The notes under the pieces were generated by a model, which ran no database searches, was not told the DNA's origin, and saw only the letters and a program-made list of their open reading frames with translations. Both the position numbers and the translations under genes were made by a program. From Pelagibius sp050043265 (GTDB taxonomy: Bacteria > Pseudomonadota > Alphaproteobacteria > Kiloniellales > Kiloniellaceae), in contig JBHJIR010000027.1 of NCBI GenBank assembly GCA_050043265.1, positions 1-64,000 on the forward strand: 64,000 nucleotides of DNA, given 5' to 3'. This document shows, piece after piece, positions 15,349-23,696 of this stretch; the stretch's first letter is position 1; every line of letters begins with the position of its first letter.

Positions 15349-16623
15349 ATGTCCGCTGCAAGCCCCTTCGGTTTTTCGAAGTTATCTAGACGTCGTGTCC
15401 TCCAGGGCGCCGGGCAGGCCGCCGGCGCGCTGGCGCTCAGCGCCGCGCTGCCGCGCAGGGCGTGGTCCAGCGATGCCACCGTCACGATCTCCAGCCCCTG
15501 GGGCGCCGACCGGCCGTTCCAGCACGTTGTCGATGCCTTCAACGCCAGGAAGACCGGCGTCACCGCGGTGACCCGCCTGGACGGCGACTACCAGGACATG
15601 GCGACCAAGGCCCTGGCCGCCGTCGCCGCCGGGCGCCCGCCGGAGATGATGATCACCGGCTGGAAGTTCGCCTACTTCGCCAAGCGCACCCTCGGCGCCC
15701 GCGATTTCCATGAGATCGACAGCGCCCGCGCCGACAGGATCATCGGCCAGTTCAAGCCGCAGACCCATGACATGGTGAAGGTCGACGGTGCCCTCATCGG
15801 CCTGCCCTGGGCCATGAGCACGCCGGTCACCTGGATCAACATGGACCTCTGGCAGGAAGCCGGGCTGGATCCGAACATCCCCATGGACATCACCCACGAC
15901 TGGCTGGTCGAACAGGCCGGCGCCATCGACAAGGCGCTGGGCGGCCGCAATCACCCGACCTATCGCTCGGCCCTCGACCTCTCCAACAACGAGTGGCCCT
16001 CCCCGGCCTATATCCAGCATGCCGGCGGCATGGTCCTGGCCGGCGATACGGTGGCCTGCGACAGCCCCGAGGCGATCCGCGCCATGACCGCCTTTGCCGG
16101 CCCGGCGCGCTCGGGCCTGTGGACCAACATGGACTACCGCGCCCAGCAGAAGGGGCAGCTCGCCGGTGCGATCGCCATCGCGACCACCAGCTCGTCGCGC
16201 TCCACCGCGCTCAACGACTCGCCGATCAATTTCAAGGGCGTGATGTTCCCCAGCCTGGGCCGGCCGCGCCGCATGAACAGCGGCGGCAACTTCCTGGCGG
16301 TCTACGCCCGCGAGCCGGAACTGGCCGAGGCGTCGATGACCTTCCTGGAATTCTGCGCCAGCGAAGAAGGCCAGACCATCTGGTCGGACGTCGGCTACCT
16401 CAACACCTCGGTGCACAAGATTCCGCCGAAGCCGAATCAGGAAGCCGCCTACGCGCAGCTCGAAGAGGGCCTGACGCCGGAGACCATCTGGCCGGGCAGC
16501 CGCGGTCTGGAAGGCCAGGACGTCTGGCGCCAGTGGGTCGCGCGCATCGTCGAGGGCGTGGTGACACCCGAGGAGGGCCTGAAGCGCGCCCAGGAGGAAC
16601 TCTCTCCGGTCCTCGCCGGCTAG
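15349..16623 (+). CDS. sugar ABC transporter substrate-binding protein, Tat-type signal
   Basis: 424 residues of the family 1 (MalE/UgpB-like) solute-binding proteins. A twin-arginine signal is visible, LSRRRVLQGAGQAAGALALS, with cleavage near WSSD, so the folded protein would be exported by Tat. Body motifs include VTISSPWGADRPFQHVVDAF, MDLWQEAGLD and CASEEGQTIWSDVGYLN. It presents a sugar or polyol to the two permeases encoded downstream. GGGAGAAGG precedes the ATG at a good distance. Ligand specificity is not deducible; the PfkB kinase upstream suggests a monosaccharide or nucleoside-like compound. Confidence 0.88.
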   Translation: MSAASPFGFSKLSRRRVLQGAGQAAGALALSAALPRRAWSSDATVTISSPWGADRPFQHVVDAFNARKTGVTAVTRLDGDYQDMATKALAAVAAGRPPEMMITGWKFAYFAKRTLGARDFHEIDSARADRIIGQFKPQTHDMVKVDGALIGLPWAMSTPVTWINMDLWQEAGLDPNIPMDITHDWLVEQAGAIDKALGGRNHPTYRSALDLSNNEWPSPAYIQHAGGMVLAGDTVACDSPEAIRAMTAFAGPARSGLWTNMDYRAQQKGQLAGAIAIATTSSSRSTALNDSPINFKGVMFPSLGRPRRMNSGGNFLAVYAREPELAEASMTFLEFCASEEGQTIWSDVGYLNTSVHKIPPKPNQEAAYAQLEEGLTPETIWPGSRGLEGQDVWRQWVARIVEGVVTPEEGLKRAQEELSPVLAG

Positions 16624-16658
16624 CAGGCGGCGGAAAGGGGTGCTGTGGAGTCTCTGGC

Positions 16659-16766
16659 CATCCTTCGAGACAGCCCCTTACGGGGTTTCCTCAGGATGAG
16701 GTTTTATTCAATTGCACAAATCTAACCTCATGCTGCGGAGGCGCGCAGCGCCGTCTCGAAGCAGGT
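16659..16766. repeat. CTTCGAGAC / GTCTCGAAG inverted repeat, copy 1
   Basis: Long imperfect inverted repeat beginning TCCTTCGAGACAG and ending GCCGTCTCGAAGC, with inner arms CCTCAGGATGAGG and CCTCATGCTGCGGAGG. A second copy lies at 25406-25498. It sits between the binding-protein gene and the first permease and may stabilise or attenuate the transcript, lowering permease level relative to binding protein. Confidence 0.75.
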
Positions 16767-16818
16767 CTGCACAGATCGCGCGACCTTTTCAGCACCCGCC
16801 TAAGGCAGGAGTCTGCCG

Positions 16819-17712
16819 GTGAACGGTGTGATGAGTTGGCGGGTGCTGGCGCCCTACGTCTTCGTGGCGCCGGCCCTCGTCTTCGTCGGCGTGTTCCTCT
16901 ACGGGCCGGTCGTCTTCTCGGTCGTGCTGTCGTTTTCCGACTGGAACTTCATCCACCCCGACTTCAACTTCGTCGGGCTGCAGAACTACCGGCGCATCTT
17001 CGCCGACCCGAACTTCGCCAGCGCGACCTGGAATACGCTGCTGTATTGCCTGGGCCTCATTCCGGCGCAGATCCTCATTCCGCTGGGGCTGGCCGCGCTG
17101 CTGCTGCGGGTGCGCAGCCCCTGGATGATGAATTTCTACAAGGGCGCGCTGTTCCTGCCGACCATCCTGGCCTACTCCATCGCCGGCGTTGCCTGGCTGT
17201 GGCTGTTCGATCCGATGAACGGCTTTTTCAACGTGGTGCTGACCGCGCTCGGCCTGCCGGCCAGCCGCTGGCACACCGACCCGGACCTGGCGCTGTGGTG
17301 CGTCACCCTGGTGACCTTCTGGAAGAACTTCGGCCTCAACATGCTGCTGCTCTTCGCCGCGCTCATCAGCGTGCCGCGCGACGTGCTGGAGGCCGCCGAG
17401 ATCGACGGCGCCTCGCCCTGGCACCGCTTCTGGACCATCGAGGTGCCGCTGATCTCGCCGACCTTCTTCTTCGTCGCCGTCACCACGGTGATGAACGTGC
17501 TGGACGACATCGTCGGCACCATCGACGTGCTGACCGGCGGCGGTCCCTTCGGCCAGTCGTCCAACATCCTCTACTACATGTACCAGCGCGGCCTCGGTTT
17601 CTTCCAGTTCGGCCAGGCCAGCGCCTCGGCGGTGCTGATCATCGGGCTGGTCATGGTCGTCACCTGGCTGCAGTTCCGTGCCTTCGAGCGCAAGGTGCAC
17701 TATGGCTCTTAG
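16819..17712 (+). CDS. sugar ABC transporter permease (MalF/UgpA-like)
   Basis: 297 residues with six predicted membrane segments, beginning at LAPYVFVAPALVFVGVFLYG. The cytoplasmic EAA loop typical of ABC importers is visible as DVLEAAEIDGASPWHRFWTI. It forms the channel with the second permease. The GTG at 16819 is preferred because CAGGAG lies seven bases upstream; an ATG at 16831 is possible. The gene overlaps the second permease by 11 bases. Confidence 0.9.
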   Translation: MNGVMSWRVLAPYVFVAPALVFVGVFLYGPVVFSVVLSFSDWNFIHPDFNFVGLQNYRRIFADPNFASATWNTLLYCLGLIPAQILIPLGLAALLLRVRSPWMMNFYKGALFLPTILAYSIAGVAWLWLFDPMNGFFNVVLTALGLPASRWHTDPDLALWCVTLVTFWKNFGLNMLLLFAALISVPRDVLEAAEIDGASPWHRFWTIEVPLISPTFFFVAVTTVMNVLDDIVGTIDVLTGGGPFGQSSNILYYMYQRGLGFFQFGQASASAVLIIGLVMVVTWLQFRAFERKVHYGS

Positions 17713-18589
17713 CCCTGAGGCATCTTTGGCCCCCTGGCGGACGCCGAGCCTGGTGCGGCTGAAGGCGCTGGCGCGCCGGCCCTGGCTGGCGCACGGCGTC
17801 CTGACCGCCATGGCGGTCTTCACCCTGTTCCCGATGTTCTGGATGCTGACCACGGCTTTCACGCCCAACGACCTGGTGCTGCAGCGCGCTTTCCGTTTCC
17901 TGCCGGAAGATCCGACGATCGCCAACTTCGTCGATGCCTTCACGCGCCAGCCGGTGTTCGCCTGGCTGATCAATTCCATCGTCATCGCCGCGGCGGTGAC
18001 GCTCGGCAAGCTGGCCCTGGCGGTGCCCGCCGGCTTTGCCTTCGCGCAGCTGCGCTTTGCCGGGCGCGAGGTGCTGTTCTGGACCGTCATCGCCACCATG
18101 ACCTTCCCGACGGTCATCGGCATCGTGCCGCTCTATGTGGGGATTTCCATGATCGGCTGGTACGACACCCTGGCCGGGGTGATCGTGCCGTCGATCGCCT
18201 ACATCGGCTTCTACGTCTTTTTCATGCGCCAGACGTTCCGGGGGCTGGCGCCGGAGATCTTCGAGGCGGCGCGGCTCGACGGGGCAGGGCCCCTGCGTCA
18301 GTTCTGGCAGATCGCCGTGCCGAACATCCTGCCCGCCGTCGCCTCGATCAGCGTGATCAGCTTCATGGGCGCCTGGAACATCTATCTCTGGGCGCTGCTG
18401 GTGCTCGACTCGCCGGAAAAGCGCATGCTCTCGGTGGGCATCAAGGCGTTCTCCTCCGTCGACGACTTCACGCCGCTGTGGGGGCCGATGATGGCGGTCG
18501 CCGTGGTCTCCACGCTGCCGGTGCTGCTGCTGTTTCTCTGCGCCCAGAAGGTCATCATGGCGGCCTTCACCGGCCGGACCGACGGCTAG
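17702..18589 (+). CDS. sugar ABC transporter permease (MalG/UgpE-like)
   Basis: 295 residues, six membrane segments (first at GVLTAMAVFTLFPMFWMLTT), with the EAA loop FEAARLDGAGPLRQFWQIAV in the second half. The ATG at 17702 overlaps the end of the first permease. It completes the membrane part of the importer. No ATPase gene follows: the next gene is on the opposite strand and unrelated, so the transporter must borrow a MsmX/UgpC-type ATPase encoded elsewhere. Confidence 0.9.
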   Translation: MALSPEASLAPWRTPSLVRLKALARRPWLAHGVLTAMAVFTLFPMFWMLTTAFTPNDLVLQRAFRFLPEDPTIANFVDAFTRQPVFAWLINSIVIAAAVTLGKLALAVPAGFAFAQLRFAGREVLFWTVIATMTFPTVIGIVPLYVGISMIGWYDTLAGVIVPSIAYIGFYVFFMRQTFRGLAPEIFEAARLDGAGPLRQFWQIAVPNILPAVASISVISFMGAWNIYLWALLVLDSPEKRMLSVGIKAFSSVDDFTPLWGPMMAVAVVSTLPVLLLFLCAQKVIMAAFTGRTDG

Positions 18590-18593
18590 AACC

Positions 18594-18917
18594 TCAGGCG
18601 GTCTCGGGCGTCAGTTCCTGCACCACCTCGAAGCCCTCGAACTCCGGGTGGGAGAGATAGAGGTCGCCGTTGCCGCCGGCGTTGCGGTGCGCCGCGCGGA
18701 AGGCCTCCGACTTGGTCCAGACCTCGAAGGCCCCCTGCGACGCCCAGACGGTGTGCGACGAGTAGAGCCTGTGGTCGTCGCGCTCGGGCCCCTTCAGCAG
18801 CGCGAAGGTCTTGAAGCCGGGCACCTCGGCCAGGTGCGTGTCGCGGTTCTTCCAGACGGCCTCGAAGGCGGCTTCCTGGCCGCGCTTCACCTTGAAGCGG
18901 TTCATGGCGATGAACAT
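18594..18917 (-). CDS. antibiotic biosynthesis monooxygenase (ABM) domain protein, possibly heme-degrading
   Basis: 107 residues forming a single ABM ferredoxin-like fold: FIAMNRFKVKRGQEAAFEAV, PGFKTFALLKGPERDDHRLY and HTVWASQGAFEVWTKSEAFR. The pattern NRFKV, then PGF and W, resembles the IsdG/HmoB-type heme monooxygenases more than antibiotic-pathway enzymes, but the heme-ligand assignment cannot be made with confidence. The ATG at 18917 has GGGAG upstream. A perfect 17-bp palindrome 66 bases upstream (18983-18999) is a likely operator. The gene converges with the permease gene, stops five bases apart. Confidence 0.82.
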   Translation of the reverse strand: MFIAMNRFKVKRGQEAAFEAVWKNRDTHLAEVPGFKTFALLKGPERDDHRLYSSHTVWASQGAFEVWTKSEAFRAAHRNAGGNGDLYLSHPEFEGFEVVQELTPETA

Positions 18918-18982
18918 GGGATCTCCCTCGGTCTTGAGCTGTCGGCGCATGATGACGGGCCACCGGTCTGCCGGCAAGGAAA

Positions 18983-18999
18983 TTGCGAACCGTTCGCAA
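18983..18999. promoter_or_regulatory. perfect 17-bp palindrome, probable operator of the ABM gene
   Basis: TTGCGAAC, a central C, then GTTCGCAA, lying between the HIT gene stop and the ABM gene start, where a promoter for the latter must be. The symmetry and length fit a dimeric repressor. It does not match the Irr or RirA motifs I know and its half-site spacing differs from LexA boxes; the regulator is unknown. Confidence 0.5.
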
Positions 19000-19002
19000 A
19001 TA

Positions 19003-19425
19003 CTAGGTCCCGGCAAAAGCCGCCCGCAACGTATCGACCCGCTCCTGCAACGCTGCTGACTCGTAAGGCACCGGCGGCTGCTTGCCCCACACCGGGCCGG
19101 GCCAGGCGGGGTCGTCCTTGAAGCGGGCGATGACATGGAGGTGGAGCTGCGGCACCATGTTGCCCAGGGCACCGATGATGATCTTGTCGGGCGCGAACCT
19201 AGATTCCAGGGCACGGGAGGCGCGGCAGAGCTCCGCCGTGGCGAGTGTCAGGTCGTCGGCCGCCATCTCGTGAAACTCCTTGAGGCCCGGACGGCGGGGT
19301 ACCAGGATCAGCCAGGGGTAGCTGGCATCGTTCATCAGCAGCACCCGGCTGAGCGGCCAGTCGGCGAGGGGAACGCAATCGGCCGCCAGCCGTTCATGCA
19401 GTGAAAAATTTGCGGTTTTTTTCAT
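19003..19425 (-). CDS. HIT-family nucleotide hydrolase/transferase-like protein
   Basis: 140 residues with the histidine-triad region QLHLHVIARF at about 93-102 and the upstream PWLILVPRRPGLKEFHEM segment typical of the subfamily that carries H-x-H-x-x-x-R in place of a full triad. Members bind or hydrolyse nucleotide phosphoramidates or dinucleoside polyphosphates; the substrate is not known. Its ATG (19425-19423) overlaps the ATG of the divergent exonuclease gene within the four bases CATG, so the two promoters must lie inside each other's coding region or the true starts are slightly downstream. Confidence 0.88.
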   Translation of the reverse strand: MKKTANFSLHERLAADCVPLADWPLSRVLLMNDASYPWLILVPRRPGLKEFHEMAADDLTLATAELCRASRALESRFAPDKIIIGALGNMVPQLHLHVIARFKDDPAWPGPVWGKQPPVPYESAALQERVDTLRAAFAGT

Positions 19426-20491
19426 GACATCCGTCAGACCTCAGTCCCAGCTTCCAGAATCGTGGCTAAAGGTAACCTCGCGCGGGCTTTATTGCGAGCC
19501 GGGCGACTTCTATGTCGATCCGCACCGGCCGGTGGGCCGCGCCGTCATCACCCACGGCCACGGCGACCATGCCCGGCCCGGCAACCGCGCCGTGCTGGCG
19601 ACGCCGGCGACGCTGGCCATCATGCGCAAGCGCTTCGGCAAGGACGCCGGCGGCGCGCTGGACGAGATGGCCTACTGCGCGCGGCGGGAGATCGGCGGTG
19701 TCGGCGTGAGCTTCCGCCCGGCGGGCCACGTGCTGGGCAGCGCCCAGGTGGTGCTGGAGTGGCAGGGCTGCCGCATCGTCGTCTCCGGCGACTACAAGCG
19801 GCGGCCCGATCCGACCTGCGCGCCCTTCGAGGTGGTGCCCTGCGACGTCTTCATCACCGAGGCGACCTTCGGCCTGCCGGTGTTCCGCCATCCGCCCGCA
19901 GAAGAGGAGATCGCCAAGCTGCTGGCCGCGCGCCAGCAGTTTCCCGAGCGCGCGGTGCTGGTCGGCGCCTATGCCCTGGGCAAGGCGCAGCGGGTCATCG
20001 CGCTGCTGCGCCAGGCCGGCTACGACCGTCCCCTATGGATCCACGGCGCGCTGCAGGGGCTCTGCGATCTCTACCGCGCCTTCGGCGTCGAGCTGGGCGA
20101 GCTGCGCCCGGCCACCGGCGCGGCCAAGAAGGCACTCGCCGGCGAGATCGTGCTGGCGCCGCCGGGCGCGCTGACCGACCGCTGGTCGCGGCGCCTGCCG
20201 GATCCGATCACCGCCATGGCCTCCGGCTGGATGCGGGTGCGCGCGAGGGCGCGCCAGCGCGGCGCCGAGCTGCCGCTGATCCTCTCCGACCACGCCGACT
20301 GGGACGAGCTGACCCAGACCGTGCGCGAGGTCGGCGCCCCGGAGATCTGGGTGACCCACGGTAACGAGGAGGCGCTGGTGCACTACGCCAACTCCATCGG
20401 CCGGCGCGGCCGCGCGCTCGCCCTTATCGGGCGCGGCGATGAAGGGGGCGAGGACGAGCAGGAGGCGACAACGGAGCCGGCAGAGGCATGA
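19424..20491 (+). CDS. ligase-associated DNA damage response exonuclease (MBL fold)
   Basis: 355 residues of the metallo-beta-lactamase/beta-CASP type. Metal motif THGHGDHARPG (44-49 is HGHGDH), GHVLGSAQV, SGDYKRR and the late SDHADWDEL and WVTHGNEEA. It works with the ATP-dependent ligase that overlaps its 3' end by ATGA, and with PdeM and the Lhr-like helicase encoded at 4.6-7.8 kb. The proteins form a known co-occurring repair set; the detailed reaction is unsettled. The ATG at 19424 is the only ATG before the conserved part (LKVTSRGLYCEPGDFYVDPH) and has no clear ribosome site. The C-terminal tail is acidic. Confidence 0.92.
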   Translation: MTSVRPQSQLPESWLKVTSRGLYCEPGDFYVDPHRPVGRAVITHGHGDHARPGNRAVLATPATLAIMRKRFGKDAGGALDEMAYCARREIGGVGVSFRPAGHVLGSAQVVLEWQGCRIVVSGDYKRRPDPTCAPFEVVPCDVFITEATFGLPVFRHPPAEEEIAKLLAARQQFPERAVLVGAYALGKAQRVIALLRQAGYDRPLWIHGALQGLCDLYRAFGVELGELRPATGAAKKALAGEIVLAPPGALTDRWSRRLPDPITAMASGWMRVRARARQRGAELPLILSDHADWDELTQTVREVGAPEIWVTHGNEEALVHYANSIGRRGRALALIGRGDEGGEDEQEATTEPAEA

Positions 20492-22104
20492 GGCGCTTTG
20501 CCGAACTGCTCGACCGCCTGTCCTACACGGCCGCGCGCAATGCCAAGCTGCGGCTGCTCGCCGACTATTTCCGCGACACGCCGGACCCCGACCGCGGCTG
20601 GGCCCTCGCCGCGCTCACCGGGCGGCTCGACTTTGGCGCCGCCAAGCCGGCGATGATCCGCGCCCTCATCGAAAGCCGCGTCGATCCGACGCTGTTCCGC
20701 TGGTCCTACGACTACGTCGGCGACATGGCGGAGACCGTCGCCCTGATCTGGCCCGACGACTCCGGAGCGCGCGACCAGCCGACCCTCGGCGCGGTCGTCG
20801 ATCATCTGTCGCGCGCCGGGCGGGTGGAGGCGTCGCGTCTGGTGGCCGATTGGCTCGACGCGCTGGACGCCACCGGGCGCTGGGCGCTGTTGAAGTTGAT
20901 CACCGGCGGCCTGCGGGTCGGCGTCTCGGCGCGCCTCGCCAAGACCGCGCTGGCCCAGAGGGGCGCGGTGCCGCTGGAGGAGATCGAGGAGGTCTGGCAC
21001 GGCGTGACGCCGCCCTTCGTGCCGCTGTTTGCCTGGCTGGACGGCGATGCCGGGCCGCCGGTCATCGACCTGCGCCGCGCCTTCCGTCCGCTGATGCTGG
21101 CGACGCCGCTGGACGAGGCGGAACTGGACAGGCTCGACCCTGCCGCGTTCCGTGCCGAGGGGAAGTGGGACGGCAGCCGCGTGCAGCTCGCCGCCGGCGG
21201 CGGCGAGGCGCGCCTGTTCTCGCGCTCCGGCGACGACATCACCACGGCCTTTCCCGACCTGATGGAGCGCGCCGATTTCGAGGCGGTGCTGGACGGCGAA
21301 CTGCTGGTCGCGCGCGACGGCGAGATCGCGCCCTTCAACGACCTGCAGCAGCGCCTGAACCGCAAGAAGGTGACGGCCAAGACTCTGGAAGACTTCCCGG
21401 CCCATCTGCGGGTCTACGACATTCTGTTCCACGGCGACGAAGACCTGCGCGCGCGGTCCTTCGATGAACGGCGCGCGCGGCTGGAGGCCTGGCATGCGGA
21501 GGAGAATCCCGCCCGCATCGATCTCTCGCCGCTGCTGGACTTTGGCGACTGGGATGCGCTGCAGGCCCTGCGGAACGCCGCGCGGGCCAATGCCATCGAG
21601 GGCCTGATGCTGAAGCGCGGCGACAGCCCCTACGTCGCCGGCCGCCCCAAGGGCCCGTGGTTCAAGTGGAAGCGCGACGCCCTGACCCTGGACACGGTGC
21701 TGATGTACGCCCAGCGCGGCCACGGCAAGCGGTCCTCGCTCTATTCCGACTACACCTTCGGGGCGTGGCGGCCCCGGGAAGGAACGGGGGAAGGAACGGG
21801 GGAAGGGGACGCCGAAGAAGGCGACGAACTGGTGCCGGTCGGCAAGGCCTACTTCGGCTTCACCGATGCCGAACTGCTGCAGCTCGACAAGTGGATCCGC
21901 GACAACACGACGGAGCGCTTCGGCCCGGTGCGGGCGGTGAAGCCCGGCCTGGTGTTCGAGGTCGCCTTCGACGCCGTGCAGCGCTCCAAGCGCCACAAGT
22001 CCGGCGTCGCCCTGCGGTTCCCGCGCATCCACCGCATCCGCTGGGACAAGCCGGCGGCGGAGGCCGACCGCGTGGTGACCCTGGAAGCGTTAATCCAGGG
22101 TTAG
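20488..22104 (+). CDS. cisplatin damage response ATP-dependent DNA ligase
   Basis: 538 residues. The adenylation Lys is K226 in EGKWDGSRVQ; other ligase motifs are LFSRSGDDIT, FEAVLDGELL, IEGLMLKRGD and WFKWKRDALT. An N-terminal helical domain precedes them and an OB-fold ends the protein. This is the cisplatin-type single-polypeptide ligase found with an MBL-fold exonuclease, PdeM and a helicase, distinct from LigD of non-homologous end joining. Near residue 432 three copies of a GTGEG-like unit come from a short tandem DNA repeat (21779-21806). Starts at ATGA overlap with the exonuclease gene. Confidence 0.94.
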   Translation: MRRFAELLDRLSYTAARNAKLRLLADYFRDTPDPDRGWALAALTGRLDFGAAKPAMIRALIESRVDPTLFRWSYDYVGDMAETVALIWPDDSGARDQPTLGAVVDHLSRAGRVEASRLVADWLDALDATGRWALLKLITGGLRVGVSARLAKTALAQRGAVPLEEIEEVWHGVTPPFVPLFAWLDGDAGPPVIDLRRAFRPLMLATPLDEAELDRLDPAAFRAEGKWDGSRVQLAAGGGEARLFSRSGDDITTAFPDLMERADFEAVLDGELLVARDGEIAPFNDLQQRLNRKKVTAKTLEDFPAHLRVYDILFHGDEDLRARSFDERRARLEAWHAEENPARIDLSPLLDFGDWDALQALRNAARANAIEGLMLKRGDSPYVAGRPKGPWFKWKRDALTLDTVLMYAQRGHGKRSSLYSDYTFGAWRPREGTGEGTGEGDAEEGDELVPVGKAYFGFTDAELLQLDKWIRDNTTERFGPVRAVKPGLVFEVAFDAVQRSKRHKSGVALRFPRIHRIRWDKPAAEADRVVTLEALIQG

Positions 22105-22443
22105 GTCACACGTGCTTTAATAGGCGTGGGATTACTGGCCGGTATGGGCCGGAAAAGAACATTAAAAGACTGTTATTGACTTATATTACCCATGCGCTAA
22201 GTGTATAACGGAACTGCGAAAAAACTCCTGGCGATTTGCGGCCCGATGCGCAGAATAAGGGCTGCGCGCCTAGTTGCGATTGATTGTCAATTTCCGATAA
22301 TTTGTAAAACAATACAGAGGCTTGGCGCGGCGGGTTTTGGAGGAGAGGCACTTGGGGGCCGGGGGCTCGCAGGGGCCTTTTTCTTGTCCGGTGTTCATGG
22401 AAGCACCGCGGTTGGTGAAGCAGATGAATGAGGAGCCGGGTTG
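22105..22443. other. AT-richer intergenic stretch before fpr
   Basis: No gene is supported in these 339 bases. Base composition is lower in GC than usual (around 22135-22330). It contains TTGACT at 22176-22181 and TATAAC at 22204-22209, but the 22-bp spacing is too long for a standard promoter. A promoter for fpr must lie here. GAGGAG just before 22444 is the fpr ribosome site. Confidence 0.4.
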
Positions 22444-23238
22444 ATGCCGTCTGATAGTATCGTCCTGCCGAAGTCCGTTACCGAGGAAGACGTCCTCGCG
22501 GTGCGCCATTGGACGGACGAGTTGTTCTCCTTCCGCCTGACCCGCCCGGCGGCCTTCCGCTTCCGCTCCGGCGAGTTCGTCATGCTGGGCCTGATGGTCG
22601 ACGGCAAGCCGCTGCTGCGTGCCTATTCCATCGCCAGCCCGTCGTGGGACGACGGCCTCGACTTCTTCTCCATCAAGGTGCAGGACGGCCCGCTGACCTC
22701 GCGGCTGCAGCACCTGCAGACCGGCGACCGCGTGCTGCTGGGCAAGAAGCCGACGGGCACCCTGGTGCTCGATGCCTTGAAGCCGGGCAAGCGCCTCTAC
22801 ATGCTGTCGACCGGCACCGGCATCGCGCCCTTCGCCAGCCTGATCCGCGCGCCGGAGGCTTACGAGAAGTTCGACCAGATCGTTCTGCCCCACACCTGCC
22901 GCAACGTCGCGGACCTGGCCTATGGCGCCGAACTGGTCGACAGCCTGGTCGAAGACCCCCTGATCGGCGAGATGGGGGGCCCGAAGCTGACCTACTACGC
23001 CAGCACGACCCGCGAAGACTTCGTACACAAGGGCCGCATCACTGACCTCATCGAAAGCGGCAAGCTGTTCACCGACCTCGACGTGCCGTCCTTCGATCCG
23101 GCAGTCGACCGCGTGATGATCTGCGGCTCCATGGCGATGCTGCAGGACACCAAGCAACTGGTCGCGAGCTTCGGCTTCACCGAAGGCTCCAACGCCAACC
23201 CCGGCGACTTCGTCGTCGAAAAGGCGTTTGCGGACTGA
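22444..23238 (+). CDS. fpr: ferredoxin--NADP(+) reductase
   Basis: 264 residues. FAD-binding motif RAYSIASP, NADP-binding STGTGIAPFASLIR, CGSMAMLQDT and the short C-terminus FVVEKAFAD, typical of the bacterial type with a free aromatic near the end. It passes electrons between NADP(H) and ferredoxin or flavodoxin in the cytoplasm and is often induced by oxidative stress. In this window possible electron partners are KorAB, the P450 and the corrinoid reductive activator, none adjacent. The ATG at 22444 has GAGGAG at good distance; a TTG one codon upstream is possible. Confidence 0.94.
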   Translation: MPSDSIVLPKSVTEEDVLAVRHWTDELFSFRLTRPAAFRFRSGEFVMLGLMVDGKPLLRAYSIASPSWDDGLDFFSIKVQDGPLTSRLQHLQTGDRVLLGKKPTGTLVLDALKPGKRLYMLSTGTGIAPFASLIRAPEAYEKFDQIVLPHTCRNVADLAYGAELVDSLVEDPLIGEMGGPKLTYYASTTREDFVHKGRITDLIESGKLFTDLDVPSFDPAVDRVMICGSMAMLQDTKQLVASFGFTEGSNANPGDFVVEKAFAD

Positions 23239-23261
23239 GCCGCGACGCTGGATAGCTCACA

Positions 23262-23534
23262 ATGAGTTTGCTACCCAGCGAGAGTTGCAAGTTCATCGTC
23301 ACTTGGTTCCACCGGGACGACGAGCAGTTTGGCGACCGGATCGTTGGCCAGGTGGACGCACCGGGGTTGTCTGCCCGGACGGTGCAGGACATTTTCCGGC
23401 TCGATCAAGTGGATCATGCGGTTAGTGGCTGTCATCCGGTGACAGCAGGTGAGAGGGGCCGCATCGAACGCATCCTGGGTAGGCCGCTTGACCTGGGAAA
23501 ATTCGACTACTTCGTGGAAGCCGTGCAGACATAG
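23262..23534 (+). CDS. small conserved protein of unknown function (possibly DUF7683-like)
   Basis: 90 residues, no signal peptide or membrane segment. The pattern FIVTWFHRDDEQFGDRIVGQ, then LDLGKFDYFVEA at the end, recalls the DUF7683-type proteins sometimes seen with contact-dependent toxin immunity loci, but I cannot confirm this. It starts 24 bases after fpr on the same strand and may be co-transcribed. Followed by a GC-rich inverted repeat that probably ends the transcript. Confidence 0.6.
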   Translation: MSLLPSESCKFIVTWFHRDDEQFGDRIVGQVDAPGLSARTVQDIFRLDQVDHAVSGCHPVTAGERGRIERILGRPLDLGKFDYFVEAVQT

Positions 23535-23554
23535 TCGGAATCCGACATGCCGTT

Positions 23555-23696
23555 TCCCCCTCACCCAGCTTCGTCTAAGCGGGCTCGTGCCCGCTAAGAC
23601 TGCGCATCCCTCTCCCGCCAGGGGAGAGGGTTTGTTTTTTGATCCCCCGCCCCTTCGGGGAGAGGGATGGGCCCGCGTAGCGGGAGGGTGAGGGGA
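23555..23696. repeat. nested inverted repeat between convergent genes, probable terminator
   Basis: Outer arms CCCCTCACCC and GGGTGAGGGG, inner arms around GCGGGCTCGTGCCCGC, CCCTCTCCC / GGGGAGAGGG, and a run TTTGTTTTTTG in the centre. It fills the space between the small unknown gene and the stop of betA and could terminate from both sides. Confidence 0.65.

Noticed and set aside
22176..22209. TTGACT and TATAAC as a promoter for fpr
   Set aside because: Spacing of 22 bp is too long.
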